DNA from: DATKIY01 sp963726755
GTDB lineage: Bacteria; Actinomycetota; Actinomycetes; JAHEKZ01
NCBI GenBank assembly: GCA_963726755.1
Contig: CAVSDB010000001.1
Coordinates: forward strand, 1,452,277 to 1,516,276
Reading direction: 5' to 3'
DNA length: 64,000 bases
Numbering within the stretch: position 1 is the first letter of the stretch; each line of letters starts with the position of its first letter. Under the pieces are notes generated by a model. That model had not been told where the DNA came from and ran no database searches. It was given only the letters and a program-made list of their open reading frames with translations. The position numbers and the translations under genes were made by a program. Shown piece after piece: positions 28,433 through 37,736 of the stretch.

Positions 28433-28861
28433 ATGGCCGAACCTGACCTCCATATCCGCGGCTCGCTGGTGATCCCTGCCAGCGAGCTCAGCTGGCGTTT
28501 CTCGCGGTCCAGCGGACCGGGTGGCCAGTCGGTCAACACCAGCGACTCCAAGGCCGAATTGAGCTTCGATATCGCGACGTCGTCAGCGCTGAGTCCACAG
28601 TTGCGCGCGCGGGTGCTGCAACGACTTGCTGGTCGAACGCGCGAAGGAGTCGTGTCCGTCACCGCGTCAGAGGAGCGGTCGCAGTACCTGAATCGGCAGC
28701 GAGCCAGACGACGCCTGGCCGCCCTGCTGTCCGATGCGCTGGCTCCCCCACCGCGCACTCGACGTCCCACCAAACCGACGAGAGCCAGCATGGAACGGCG
28801 GCTGACGAACAAACACCGTCGATCGGAGATCAAACGTCAGCGCCGTACCGCGGAGGACTAA
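28433..28861 (+). CDS. arfB: Ribosome-rescue peptidyl-tRNA hydrolase ArfB
   Basis: 143 residues. The GGQ motif in GPGGQSVNTSDSK and the basic C-terminal tail (ERRLTNKHRRSEIKRQRR) identify the ArfB/YaeJ rescue factor, which hydrolyses peptidyl-tRNA on stalled ribosomes; the tail enters the mRNA channel. The start at 28433 (MAEPDLHI) is preferred because the upstream 12 residues do not match the family. Single gene, followed after 39 bases by an O-methyltransferase. Confidence 0.92.
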   Translation: MAEPDLHIRGSLVIPASELSWRFSRSSGPGGQSVNTSDSKAELSFDIATSSALSPQLRARVLQRLAGRTREGVVSVTASEERSQYLNRQRARRRLAALLSDALAPPPRTRRPTKPTRASMERRLTNKHRRSEIKRQRRTAED

Positions 28862-28900
28862 CGTCAGGGGCGCTGGCCAAATCCATCGAGAGGCGAGGCA

Positions 28901-29563
28901 ATGAGCGAAGTGTGGGATTCCGTCGACGAGTACATCGGTGATCGCTTGTTGGGCGACGACGCCGCACTGTCTGCGGCGCTAGAGGCAAGCAACGATGCCG
29001 GGCTTCCGGCCATCGCCGTCTCGCCCGCACAAGGCAAGCAACTGACGCTCCTCGCGCAGATTCAGGGAGCTAAGCGGATCCTTGAGGTCGGGACGTTGGC
29101 GGGCTACAGCGCGATCTGTCTTGCTCGTGCACTGCCCGATGACGGTCAACTGATTTCGCTGGAGATCGACCCCAAGCACGCTGCCGTCGCCCGAGCAAAC
29201 GTCGAACAGGCTGGGCTAGGCAAGCTCGTCGACGTCCGCGAGGGCCCCGCGGTTGAGACCATGCAATCCCTGATCGACGCGGGAGACGGGCCTTTCGACT
29301 TCTTCTTCATCGACGCCAACAAGGAGCAGAACGCCGACTACTTCGCGATGGCCATCACGTTGTCTCGACCTGGCAGCGTCATCATCGTCGACAACGTGGT
29401 GCGTGACGGCGAAGTTGCTGACTCGGACTCGACGTCATCAGCAATTGTCGGCACTCGCCGTCTCTACGACGCGGTGGGAGCCGAGAAGTCAGTGTCCGCC
29501 ACCGCCATTCAAACCGTCGGTGACAAGGGCTACGACGGGTTCTTAATGGCCGTGGTCGAATAG
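28901..29563 (+). CDS. O-methyltransferase (class I, caffeoyl-CoA type)
   Basis: 220 residues. ILEVGTLAGYSAICLARALP is AdoMet motif I, EIDPKHAAVARAN is motif II, and FFIDANKEQNADYF with SVIIVDNVVRDG give the metal-dependent O-methyltransferase pattern (Asp ligands). Substrate not known. It starts 39 bases after arfB on the same strand and stops 7 bases before the end of a convergent methyltransferase gene. No indel. Confidence 0.9.
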   Translation: MSEVWDSVDEYIGDRLLGDDAALSAALEASNDAGLPAIAVSPAQGKQLTLLAQIQGAKRILEVGTLAGYSAICLARALPDDGQLISLEIDPKHAAVARANVEQAGLGKLVDVREGPAVETMQSLIDAGDGPFDFFFIDANKEQNADYFAMAITLSRPGSVIIVDNVVRDGEVADSDSTSSAIVGTRRLYDAVGAEKSVSATAIQTVGDKGYDGFLMAVVE

Positions 29564-29570
29564 CGCCGGC

Positions 29571-30413
29571 CTAGAGGGACTTCACCGCCTGCAACGTGTA
29601 CGTGTGCGCGAGTCGCTCTGGCCGATCCGCCAACTGCCATTCGTCGAGTTCGCCCTTGACCATCTGGCCCGGTAACGCCTCATACGGCACGCTCTGGTGC
29701 TCGACGAATCCGGTCAGTTGCATGCCGTTCGCCAGCAACGCGGTGATGATCTCGCCCAAGCCATGGCCCCATGCGTGTGTCACCGTGGACTCGAACTCCA
29801 CGTCGGTCTGTACATACGTACCGGGGTCGCTGTCTACCAACGGTTCAGCGTGTTCGAAGTATGAATAGCCCAAGGTGACCGCGTCGGTCACGGATTCGTC
29901 AACCGCCCACAGCATGGGGTGTCCCTCGCGGATGAACAACCGACCGCCAGGTCGCAGCAGCGTGGCCACGACCTCGGCCCAGCGCGCGATGTCTGGCAAC
30001 CACAGCAGTGCGCCGATACCGGTGAACACCAGGTCGTAGCTGCCGGGGGTTAGAACTGAGGCTGCCTCGTAGACGTCCGACTGGACGAACTCGGTCGGTG
30101 AGTTGGTTCGGGCCGCGAGCTTTCGGGCTTCATCGATCGCAGCGGCCGAGAAATCGAGCCCGGTCATGTCGGCACCGAGGCGAGCCAACGAGATGGTGTC
30201 GGTACCGATATGACACTGCAGGTGGATCCCCCGCAGTCCTTTGACGTCTCCCAGCAGCGGCAGGTCGAACTGCACCACGTGACTTAAGAACGTGGGATCG
30301 GTCACAAACCTCTCGACTGCGTAGTCCGGGGAAGCTGCATGCGCGGGGGCCCGCTCGTCCCAGTTCGCGCGGTTGAGGGCGAAGGAGTCGGCTGTGGCAC
30401 TGGGCTCGGTCAT
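29571..30413 (-). CDS. Class I SAM-dependent methyltransferase
   Basis: About 280 residues. LQCHIGTDTISLARLGA is a variant motif I (Gly-rich loop partly replaced, as in many proteins of this group), followed by MTGLDFSAAAIDEAR and YDLVFTGIGALLWLP. The start at 30413 (MTEPSATA) is chosen because the longer open frame upstream has no conserved sequence. Substrate unknown. Convergent with the O-methyltransferase; divergent from the surface-protein cluster. Confidence 0.85.
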   Translation of the reverse strand: MTEPSATADSFALNRANWDERAPAHAASPDYAVERFVTDPTFLSHVVQFDLPLLGDVKGLRGIHLQCHIGTDTISLARLGADMTGLDFSAAAIDEARKLAARTNSPTEFVQSDVYEAASVLTPGSYDLVFTGIGALLWLPDIARWAEVVATLLRPGGRLFIREGHPMLWAVDESVTDAVTLGYSYFEHAEPLVDSDPGTYVQTDVEFESTVTHAWGHGLGEIITALLANGMQLTGFVEHQSVPYEALPGQMVKGELDEWQLADRPERLAHTYTLQAVKSL

Positions 30414-30611
30414 CGTCACACTCTGGCACGGGCGGTCTAGTTCGCACGAGGCATTTACCAGGCAGGGAGTCGCAGCCCCGTTAGCCCGAATGGGTGAACG
30501 GCCCCGACGAACGTTGGGGGAGGTCTCACACCGGCCGATAGAGATCCGACGAGCGGCCGAGGGTCGCACCGGATCAGCCCACGCGACTTGCGGGGCGAAG
30601 AAAGGTTCACT

Positions 30612-31117
30612 ATGTCCGCCAGCAGGAAGCGTTTTGCATTCATCGCCACGGCCACTGCCGCAGTTCTCGTCGGCAGCGGGATCGCCGTGGCCTTCTGGAC
30701 CACCACAGGTACCGGGACCGGCTCCGGCGACGTCGGCACCGACACTCCCGTCACGGTGACGCAGGACAGCACCGTCTCCGGCCTGGTTCCAGGTGGGCCC
30801 GGGTCTGACCTCGACTTCACCGTCGCGAGCACCGCGACTGGTCCGCAGACCATCAACGGTGTCGTGGTGAGCATCAGCAACGTCACCAAGGCTGTTGGCG
30901 CACCTGCCGGCGCCTGCACCGTCTGCTGACTTCGCGCTGGTCCAGCCGAACATCGGCGGAGCGCAGGTCATCCCGGCCAACGGCGACGTGACCTTCACGT
31001 CCGGCCACTGGTGGCGACGTCGCCAACACCGGGGCTTCGGTCTCGATGGTCAACAGCGGTTCGAACCAGAACGGCTGCAAGGGCGCCACGCTGGAGTTCA
31101 CGTACACCGTCAACTAG
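30612..31117 (+). CDS. Small SipW-type secreted surface protein, two indels
   Basis: About 168 residues. N-terminus KRFAFIATATAAVLVGSG, then AVAFWTTTGTGTGSG, the signal and start typical of actinobacterial SipW-dependent-like secreted proteins. The mature part is beta-rich and lacks charged clusters. Frame changes near 30925 and near 31008 separate GACT from DFALVQPNIGGAQ and from GDVANTGASVSM; the end (NQNGCKGATLEFTYTVN) is conserved in the neighbour as NQDACKSA. ATG at 30612 follows GAAAGG. First gene of a three-gene surface cluster. Function unknown; possibly a fibre or matrix subunit. Confidence 0.65.
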
Positions 31118-31187
31118 CTGATCCGTTGGGCGACGGGAGGTCCTCGCGGCCTCCCGTCGCACCCACAGCACAGGTTCGGGGTGCGTT

Positions 31188-31709
31188 ATGAACTCATTGG
31201 TCGAAGAACGTCGAAGTCACCTCCGACGCAATGTCATCGCCATCGTCGTGACGATGGCGCTGGTTGTCGGGTCTGCGGCTCTGGCCGTCACCATGTCGGA
31301 CAGTTTGCGCGCCCGCATGGGCATCACGGGCAAGAGCGTGGCGCCAGTGGCCGCTGGACTCAAGCACAAGCCGAAATTCAAACTCAGCGCGAAGGTTCTC
31401 AACGGGCCGTTGACCCCAGGGGTAAAGCACCCCCTAAAGGTGAAGATCAAGAACCACTCCAACAAGACGCTGAAGGTCACCTCGGTCACGGTCAAGGCGG
31501 GCAAACCCAAGGGCTCCCCAGGCTGCAAGCCCAAATGGGTGCACACCACCTCCTTCAAGGCCACCAAGAAGGTCAAGCCCATCAAGATCAAGCCTCATAG
31601 CAAAGCCAAGGTCGAACTTCGCATCAAGATGTCGAATCTGGCGCAGGTAAACCAGGACGCCTGCAAGAGCGCGAAGATCCCGCTCAAGCTTCGCGCTCAG
31701 GCGAAATAG
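31188..31709 (+). CDS. Lys-rich secreted/anchored protein of the surface cluster
   Basis: 173 residues. A single N-terminal membrane helix (RNVIAIVVTMALVVGSAALAV) is followed by a Lys-rich beta domain of CARDB-like pattern (LTPGVKHPLKVKIKNHSNKT). Near the end NQDACKSAKIPLKLRA repeats the Cys-Lys motif of the preceding protein. Two Cys are visible in the exported part (SPGCKP and DACKSA). Predicted to be exported with the domain outside. It lies 71 bases after gene 1 and 8 bases before the adhesin. Function not known. Confidence 0.7.
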   Translation: MNSLVEERRSHLRRNVIAIVVTMALVVGSAALAVTMSDSLRARMGITGKSVAPVAAGLKHKPKFKLSAKVLNGPLTPGVKHPLKVKIKNHSNKTLKVTSVTVKAGKPKGSPGCKPKWVHTTSFKATKKVKPIKIKPHSKAKVELRIKMSNLAQVNQDACKSAKIPLKLRAQAK

Positions 31710-31717
31710 ACCCATCC

Positions 31718-34674
31718 ATGACGAGTGATCACACGAGCCGCGAACGACGGGGCCGCCGCCTCGTCGTTCGTTTCGTGCTGTTCGGTCTTGGACTCATCGC
31801 ACTCCTCACCGGAGTCGGCACTGCGTTGGCGACGCTGGAGCCCGTCACGGTGGTGGCACCGGCGGCGGCAGCGTCGGGACGCTTGCGGCGCCCAGCAGCG
31901 TCACGGTCTCGCCGACGTACTCGACCGTTACCGTCAATTGGACGTGCAGTACACTCCGCCCACTGGGACGCTCGCCGGGCTACGTCGTACAGCGCTACCA
32001 AGGCGCGAGCGCGTCGAACGCGTGCGGCACCAACCTCGCACTCCCAGCGACCTATATCCCGACGGGGACGTTGACTTGCACTGACACCTCAGTCCCCAAC
32101 GGCTCGTACACGTACACGGTCACCGCCGTGTTCCGCACCTGGAGCACCGAAAGCAGCCCGAGCAACGTCATCTCGGTCTCCGGGGACCCAACGTTCCCGT
32201 CGCAGACCGATTGCGATGACCACTCCCACCAACGCCTATCTCGGCGGGGCGACGATCTACTACAAGGGCGACTCCGCTGGCAGTTTCCGATTAGCGGCGA
32301 CGGTGTCCGACACCGACTCCGGCCCAGCCTCGGCCAATTTCCCGTTGGTTTCTACGTCCGGCTGGACTCACCCCAACGAAACGGTGACGACCGGAACCGG
32401 CACCAATCCCAAGACGTACACGTCCAGCAACTTACTCGTGGACGGCGACCCCGACCACCCCGGCGTCGATGACGATCACCGGGCGAGATGTCGCGGGGAA
32501 CCCGGTCAGCACGGGACTCGGCTTCGCCTCCGACGTCACCGGACCTACTGGTGGCGCACTCACCGTCAATGGCGTCGTCGCCGGTGGCACGCCAACGACA
32601 AGCGTCGCGAGGGCCGCGTTCCCGATCAACGTCCGCACGGACTACGGCGCTGACGCGGGCTCGGGTGTGGCCTCCAGCGTGCTCACCCGCGAGTCAGCAA
32701 CATTGACCGCTGGGACGTGCGGCACCTTCGGCTCCTCTACCACCATCACCGGCAACCCGAGCCAAACCGGCCTAGCGACCGCGACGTGTTACCGCTACAC
32801 GCTCACCGGAACTGACAACGTCGGAAATACCTCATCGATATCGAGCATCGTCAAGTACGACACGACTGCGCCCACCCAAGCGATCACGCTTTCGGCCGCG
32901 ACCGGAGCGTCGATCACCGGCGCAAACCTCTACGTTCACACCACGGTCGCCGGATCGTTCGTCATGAACGCCGCCGTGACCGACAACCAGACCGGGCCGG
33001 CCTCGGCCACCTTCCCGGCTATCACAACAAATCGCTGGACGCACCCAGCGCAGACGGTCTCGACCGGTACGGGATCGGCGCCGACGATCAGTTACCCGTC
33101 GTCGACGTTCTCGTGGACAGCGGGAGCCGGACGTCCCGGTACCTACACCGTCACCGGGACAGACCTAGCCGGCAACACCGTCGCGACCGCACTCACCCCG
33201 GTTCGGGACAACACAGCACCTAGGGGCAGTGCCCTCACCGTCAACGGCACCGGCGGTACGACTGCTGGGACGACGAGCTTCAACCGGACCGGGGCATTCG
33301 CAATCGCACGCACCGACTACACCGACGCAGCATCAGGGATCGCCTCCAGCATCCTGACCTTGGAACAGGGGACTCTGTCGGGCAACGTCTGCAGTGCGTA
33401 CGGCGCGCCAACGACGTTGATCGGCGCTCCCGCGCAGTCGGGTCTGGTCACCGGTTGCTACCGGTACAAGCTGACCGGCATCGACAAGGTCGGCAACACC
33501 GCAAGCCGTACGACGACGGTCAAGGTCGACCGAGAGCTGCCCATCAACGGTGCGCTCACCGTCAACGGCACCGCCGCCTCAGCCGCAGGGACCACGTCGA
33601 TCAGCAACGCGGCGAGCGTCGCGATCGATCTTCGGACCGACTTCACCGACCCTGCCTCGGGACTGGCCTCGAGCACGCTCACCCGCGCGACAGCCACATT
33701 GACCAACAACGTGTGTGGCGCGTTCGGGGCGACAACGACGCTCACTGGCGCTCCGGCACAGACGGGCTTGACGACGAACTGCTACCGCTATGTCCTGACC
33801 GGCACGGACAACGCTGGCAACGTCTCGACCCTGACCACGACCCTGAAGTGGGACAACACGGTTCCGGTTACCGGCGCCCTCACGGTGAACGGTGTCGCTG
33901 CAACTGCCGGAGGATCGACCAGTACGTCGAACGTCACGTCCTTCGCGATCGCCCGCACCGACTACACCGACGCCGGGATCGGCATTGCGTCGAGCACACT
34001 GACGCGAGAGTTCGCGACACTGACTGGAGTGACCTGCGGGACGTTCGGTTCGTCGACGGTATTGACCGGCAACCCGACGCAAACAGGTTTGGCTCCCGGT
34101 TGCTACCGATACGTGCTCACCGGCGTCGACAATGCGGGCAACACCACGAGCCTGACAACGGTCGTGTCGCAGCGGTCTGCTGGCCACCAATGTTCAACTC
34201 ATCAACGGGACCGGTATCGCGGGACGCGCTGACGCTGGTGACCGAGTTGAGATCACGTTCTCGGACACGTTGGCTGTCAACACTGTGTGCTCGACCTGGT
34301 CGGGTAACGGCGCGAACCAAACTCTCAACGCGAACAACGACGTGAGTGTTGTTCTCACAAATGGCGGACTCGGCAACGACACTCTGACGTTCAGCTCGGC
34401 GTCTTGCACCTTGAACATCGGGACGATCAATCTGTCGTCCACCGCTTACACCACGGCGAACGTCACCTTCCGTGGAACGGGCACCGGTGTGAGCAGCGTT
34501 GCATGGAACGTCGCAACGAAGAAGCTGACGATCACGCTCGGGACTGCGTCCGGCGCCGGAGCGGCAACGGTCGGTGCCACGGCGCCGGTCTACACCGCCG
34601 CCGCAGCCATCACTAACACCACCGGCGTCGTAGTCGGCGCGACCTACACCTTCGCCAGCGCCGTCCAGTTCTAG
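31718..34674 (+). CDS. Large Ig/Fn3-repeat secreted adhesin, several indels
   Basis: Roughly 985 residues if repaired. N-terminus with a transmembrane or signal helix (FVLFGLGLIALLTGVGTALA), then an Fn3-like module (SSVTVSPTYSTVTVNWTC), then modules of two alternating kinds. Type A carries GWTHPNETVTTGTG and GRDVAGN; type B carries ALTVNG, RTDYTDA-SGIASS, CYRY-LTG-DN-GN. Order: Fn3-A-B-A-B-B-B, then a C-terminal domain with AGDRVEITFSDTLAVNTVCSTW. Conserved modules continue across frame changes near 31900-31990, 32210, 32465 and 34170. No LPXTG motif. A surface adhesin or matrix protein; the cluster with two small exported proteins suggests a shared surface structure. Confidence 0.75.
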
Positions 34675-34702
34675 CCACCACCACAACCCCACCACCACCG
34701 AC

Positions 34703-34746
34703 TTGCTAGGCGGAACGGGCGCGATAGCGCCCGTGTTGCCTAGCAA
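34703..34746. terminator. Nested palindrome, bidirectional terminator candidate
   Basis: Outer 9-bp stem 34703-34711 with 34738-34746 (TTGCTAGGC / GCCTAGCAA), a 3x3 internal loop, inner 8-bp stem ACGGGCGC / GCGCCCGT at 34715-34722 and 34727-34734, loop GATA. It sits between the stops of the adhesin (34674) and a convergent methyltransferase (34757). A close relative lies at 37641-37688. Confidence 0.8.
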
Positions 34747-34756
34747 CTTCGCGGAA

Positions 34757-35386
34757 TCAGCGTGATTTCAGGCGGTGGATGCTTACGGCATATCCCCCGC
34801 CGTCGTACGGCTCACGATTCCACGTCGCCCATCGCTCCTCTAGCACCAAACCGACGTCAGCACACCAGACGTCGTACGACGCTAAGTCGACTGGCGCATC
34901 CTCGATCGGCAGATGCGCCGCGTCCAGTCCGAACCCGGCGACAAGGAGTCCGTCAGGTTTCAATACTCCTGCTATCGCCGAGATGACGCGCGGCTCGCTC
35001 CCCTCGGCGAGTAGCGGGATGACGTTCCCGGCCGCGACCACGAGATCGAAGGGTCGTCCGTCCCTAGCAGTAGACAGCGTGACATCGGCTAAGTCTGCAT
35101 GCAGCCATTCGAGTTCGGGCGCGACCAACCGTGCCTGATCGAGCATTGACTCATTGGCGTCGATGCCGACACACGTGTGGCCGAGTTCGGCTAGCCGGAC
35201 GGCAACACGTCCCGTCCCGCATCCAGCGTCGAGGATTCGCGACGGTCCGCCAGCCAACCCGTCGCACAACGTTGCCTCGCCGTGCATGTCCATCCCGCTG
35301 TCGGCGAGTTTCTGGAATCGCTTCGCGTATTCCTCACCGCTCGCACGATGCTGGCTCTGCTCCCAGCGATTGGGCGAATCCGTCAC
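34757..35386 (-). CDS. Class I SAM-dependent methyltransferase
   Basis: About 209 residues. ILDAGCGTGRVAVRLAELGH (motif I), GIDANESMLDQAR (motif II), FDLVVAAGNVIPLL (motif IV). The longer frame to 35539 overlaps the upstream HAD gene without similarity, so I take the GTG at 35386, 7 bases after the HAD stop. It is the last of a three-gene run GNAT-HAD-methyltransferase. Substrate unknown. A hairpin follows the stop. Confidence 0.82.
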   Translation of the reverse strand: MTDSPNRWEQSQHRASGEEYAKRFQKLADSGMDMHGEATLCDGLAGGPSRILDAGCGTGRVAVRLAELGHTCVGIDANESMLDQARLVAPELEWLHADLADVTLSTARDGRPFDLVVAAGNVIPLLAEGSEPRVISAIAGVLKPDGLLVAGFGLDAAHLPIEDAPVDLASYDVWCADVGLVLEERWATWNREPYDGGGYAVSIHRLKSR

Positions 35387-35393
35387 GGCCGAT

Positions 35394-36113
35394 TCACCAG
35401 TGGGCAGCTTCGACGGCTCCTGAAAACTCCGCCATCGAACCGAACTCCCAGTCCGGCTTAACGTCGACGTCCGGTGCAGGCGTGGCTCCCCAACTCTGCG
35501 ACCCCCGACGTCGATTGATCCAGACCGTAGGCAGCCCATGCTGCTTCGCAGGTACGTGATCGTGGAACAAGCTCTGCGCGACGTGTAGCAACTTGCCCTC
35601 GGGAACGCTCATCTTGTCGACCTCGGTGAGTAACGCCTTGAAGTTGCGTCCCGACGGTTTGTACGAACCGATGTCTTGCGCCGTCATGATGCTGTCGAAC
35701 GTGACGGCGAGTCGCTCGTTGCTTGCCGCGAACGAGGCGCGGTCAACGTTCGACAAAATGATGAGTTTGTAGTGCTTACCCAACATCACCAATGCGTCGT
35801 GCGAGTCAACGAAGGCTGGCCAGTCCGGCACCGACTGACCTAACGCCTGACCGTCGTCAAGACTCACCTCGACACCTAGTGCGTCACCGAGCGCCAGGAA
35901 ACTGCGAGCCAATACCTCTGGGTACGGCCATGCCGGGTGGTCCAGTTCAACCTGCGACTCCTGGCTTGCGTAGGTCGCGAGCAACTCGTCATCAGTCAGC
36001 GTCACCGCATGAGAATCCGCCCAGGGCCGCAGCACCGCGAGGATGCCACTCTCCCAGTCGATAAGCGTGCCGTAGCAATCGAAACTCAGCGCCTCGAAAT
36101 CGGTGAGGTCCAT
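35394..36113 (-). CDS. HAD-family hydrolase (haloacid dehalogenase type II)
   Basis: 239 residues. Motif I SFDCYGTLIDW has the nucleophile Asp (Asp-x-Tyr-Gly-Thr), LSNVDRASF is motif II (Ser/Thr), and the Lys of YKPSGRNF is motif III, then a C-terminal acidic region. Type II haloacid dehalogenases and related phosphatases share this pattern; dehalogenase activity is a family guess. Starts 7 bases after the GNAT stop and ends 7 bases before the methyltransferase start. Confidence 0.9.
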   Translation of the reverse strand: MDLTDFEALSFDCYGTLIDWESGILAVLRPWADSHAVTLTDDELLATYASQESQVELDHPAWPYPEVLARSFLALGDALGVEVSLDDGQALGQSVPDWPAFVDSHDALVMLGKHYKLIILSNVDRASFAASNERLAVTFDSIMTAQDIGSYKPSGRNFKALLTEVDKMSVPEGKLLHVAQSLFHDHVPAKQHGLPTVWINRRRGSQSWGATPAPDVDVKPDWEFGSMAEFSGAVEAAHW

Positions 36114-36120
36114 GACGGCA

Positions 36121-36708
36121 CTATTCCACAGACGCCGACTCTTGCGCCCGTCGCCAATCGTCGGCGGTCAAGGCATACACGACTGCATCGAACGTCTGCC
36201 CGTCGTCGACGATCTGTGCTTCGTGATCGAACGTCAGACCCAGTCGCCTCATCACGGCAAGGCTGCGGACATTGTCGGTATCTGTTATCGAGATGATGCG
36301 GGGCAGCGACAGTGTGGTGAAGCCGTACGCCAGCCAACCTTGCGCCGCTTCGGTTGCATAACCGTTCCCCCAGTACTCGTACGCGAAACGCCACCCCACC
36401 TCTACCTCGTCGGGATAGGACTCCTGGTGATGGAGTCCACACATGCCGAGGAACGCGCCGTCCTCACGACGTTCGACGGCGAGCAACCCAAGGCGATCGG
36501 TGACGTAGCACTCTTGCGCCCATTCGGCGATCTCGTCCGAATGCTGTCTCGACAGCGGCGCGCCACCCAACGTGGCATAGACGCGAGGGTCAGCGTTCAG
36601 GGCCGCGAACAGCGGCAAGTCTTCGCGGGTATACGTCCGAAGCAACAATCGCTCAGTTGTTGCGATAACGGTGCCATCCCAGTCGAGCGTCAGCGGCGAA
36701 TCGGCCAT
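36121..36708 (-). CDS. GNAT-family N-acetyltransferase (RimJ/RimL type)
   Basis: 195 residues. TERLLLRTYTREDLP at the start, FLGMCGLHHQ, and YWGNGYATEAAQGWLAYGF (acetyl-CoA-binding motif A) are typical of the RimJ/L group that acetylates protein N-termini or small amines. ATG at 36708 (MADSPLTL) chosen; the upstream extension is not conserved. Shares a 38-base promoter gap with the divergent DinB-like gene. Confidence 0.88.
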   Translation of the reverse strand: MADSPLTLDWDGTVIATTERLLLRTYTREDLPLFAALNADPRVYATLGGAPLSRQHSDEIAEWAQECYVTDRLGLLAVERREDGAFLGMCGLHHQESYPDEVEVGWRFAYEYWGNGYATEAAQGWLAYGFTTLSLPRIISITDTDNVRSLAVMRRLGLTFDHEAQIVDDGQTFDAVVYALTADDWRRAQESASVE

Positions 36709-36746
36709 ACGCTGATCATGACAGCAACCGAACTGAAGGGTCCCGA

Positions 36747-37535
36747 ATGGACTTCGTTGCGCACGTCCGACAGGAATCTGAACTCTTCCTGGCAGCCCTG
36801 AAGTCCGGTGCGCCAGACACACCCGTTCCGACGTGTCCGGGGTGGGATGCGTCCGACCTCCTGTGGCACCTAGGTGAGGTCCAGTGGTTCTGGGGAAAGG
36901 TGGTCAACGATCAGATCACCGACGGCGCCGTTGCGGACGCCCTTCAGGTGTCGCGGCCGGACGGTTGGGTAGCTCTCGTCGACTTCTTCGAGTCGTCGAG
37001 CAGCGCACTAGTCACCGGGCTCGAAACGAACTCCGCGGAGACGACAGTCTGGACCTGGGCGGTGGAGCAGTCGGTCGGCTTTGTCAGACGACGCCAAGCG
37101 CAAGAGGCGCTCATCCACCGAGTGGACGCCGAAGTGACCGCTGGTCGTCGCTCGCCGATGGACGCTGCACTTTCGTCAGACGGTGTCGACGAGCTGCTCC
37201 GGATCATGTACGGCGGGGTACCACCCTGGGGCAGCTTCACAACGACCGAGGGACACCGGATCCACGTCCGGACGACCGACACGGACGCCTCCTGGTTGGT
37301 CGAACTCGGCTGGTTCAAGGGCACTGATCCCGACAGCGGCAAGACCTACGACGAGGCAGACATTCGCGCCAAGCCCACGGCCCCAGACGTCGAGGCCGCA
37401 GCGACGATCTCGGGTACGGCTGCGGATCTGGACTGTTGGCTGTGGCACCGACCCGAACTCGGCGAGATCAGCCAGAGCGGCGACGGCACCGTCCTCGGCG
37501 CTTTCGAAGCATTCATCGCACCCGGGATTGACTGA
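36747..37535 (+). CDS. Mycothiol-type maleylpyruvate isomerase/DinB-like protein (TIGR03083)
   Basis: 262 residues. The N-terminal four-helix metal-binding domain shows TCPGWDASDLLWHLGEVQWFW with the conserved His and Trp; the C-terminal half contains TDTDASWLVELGWFKG. The family includes mycothiol-dependent maleylpyruvate isomerase and many unstudied proteins, so function is open. A palindromic terminator follows at 37641. Divergent from the GNAT gene. Confidence 0.88.
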   Translation: MDFVAHVRQESELFLAALKSGAPDTPVPTCPGWDASDLLWHLGEVQWFWGKVVNDQITDGAVADALQVSRPDGWVALVDFFESSSSALVTGLETNSAETTVWTWAVEQSVGFVRRRQAQEALIHRVDAEVTAGRRSPMDAALSSDGVDELLRIMYGGVPPWGSFTTTEGHRIHVRTTDTDASWLVELGWFKGTDPDSGKTYDEADIRAKPTAPDVEAAATISGTAADLDCWLWHRPELGEISQSGDGTVLGAFEAFIAPGID

Positions 37536-37640
37536 CCGCGAACCCGGGTCGGCTTTGACGCCCTCTTCACCTGACGGCCATGCGGCCTTCACCTTGTGGC
37601 GGCGCGAGGTTACCCCCGAGCCGTAGCGTCTGACTCATGA

Positions 37641-37688
37641 AGTTGCTAGGCGAGGCGGGCGCTCTAGCGCCCGTTTTGTCTAGCAACT
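37641..37688. terminator. Nested palindrome, second copy
   Basis: Outer stem 37641-37649 AGTTGCTAG with 37680-37688 CTAGCAACT, inner stem CGGGCGC / GCGCCCG (37656-37662 with 37667-37673), loop TCTA; a T-rich run follows on the right arm. Same architecture and core as 34703-34746. Lies between the DinB-like stop and the M23 peptidase start. Confidence 0.8.
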
Positions 37689-37736
37689 CACCGGATATGA
37701 GATATCCCGCTTTTCCGATTGAAAGAGTATAGAAGG

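Noticed and set aside
30414..30611. Possible riboswitch upstream of the surface cluster
   Set aside because: I looked for c-di-GMP-type conserved loops and did not find them; the region is not clearly structured beyond GC-rich pairs.
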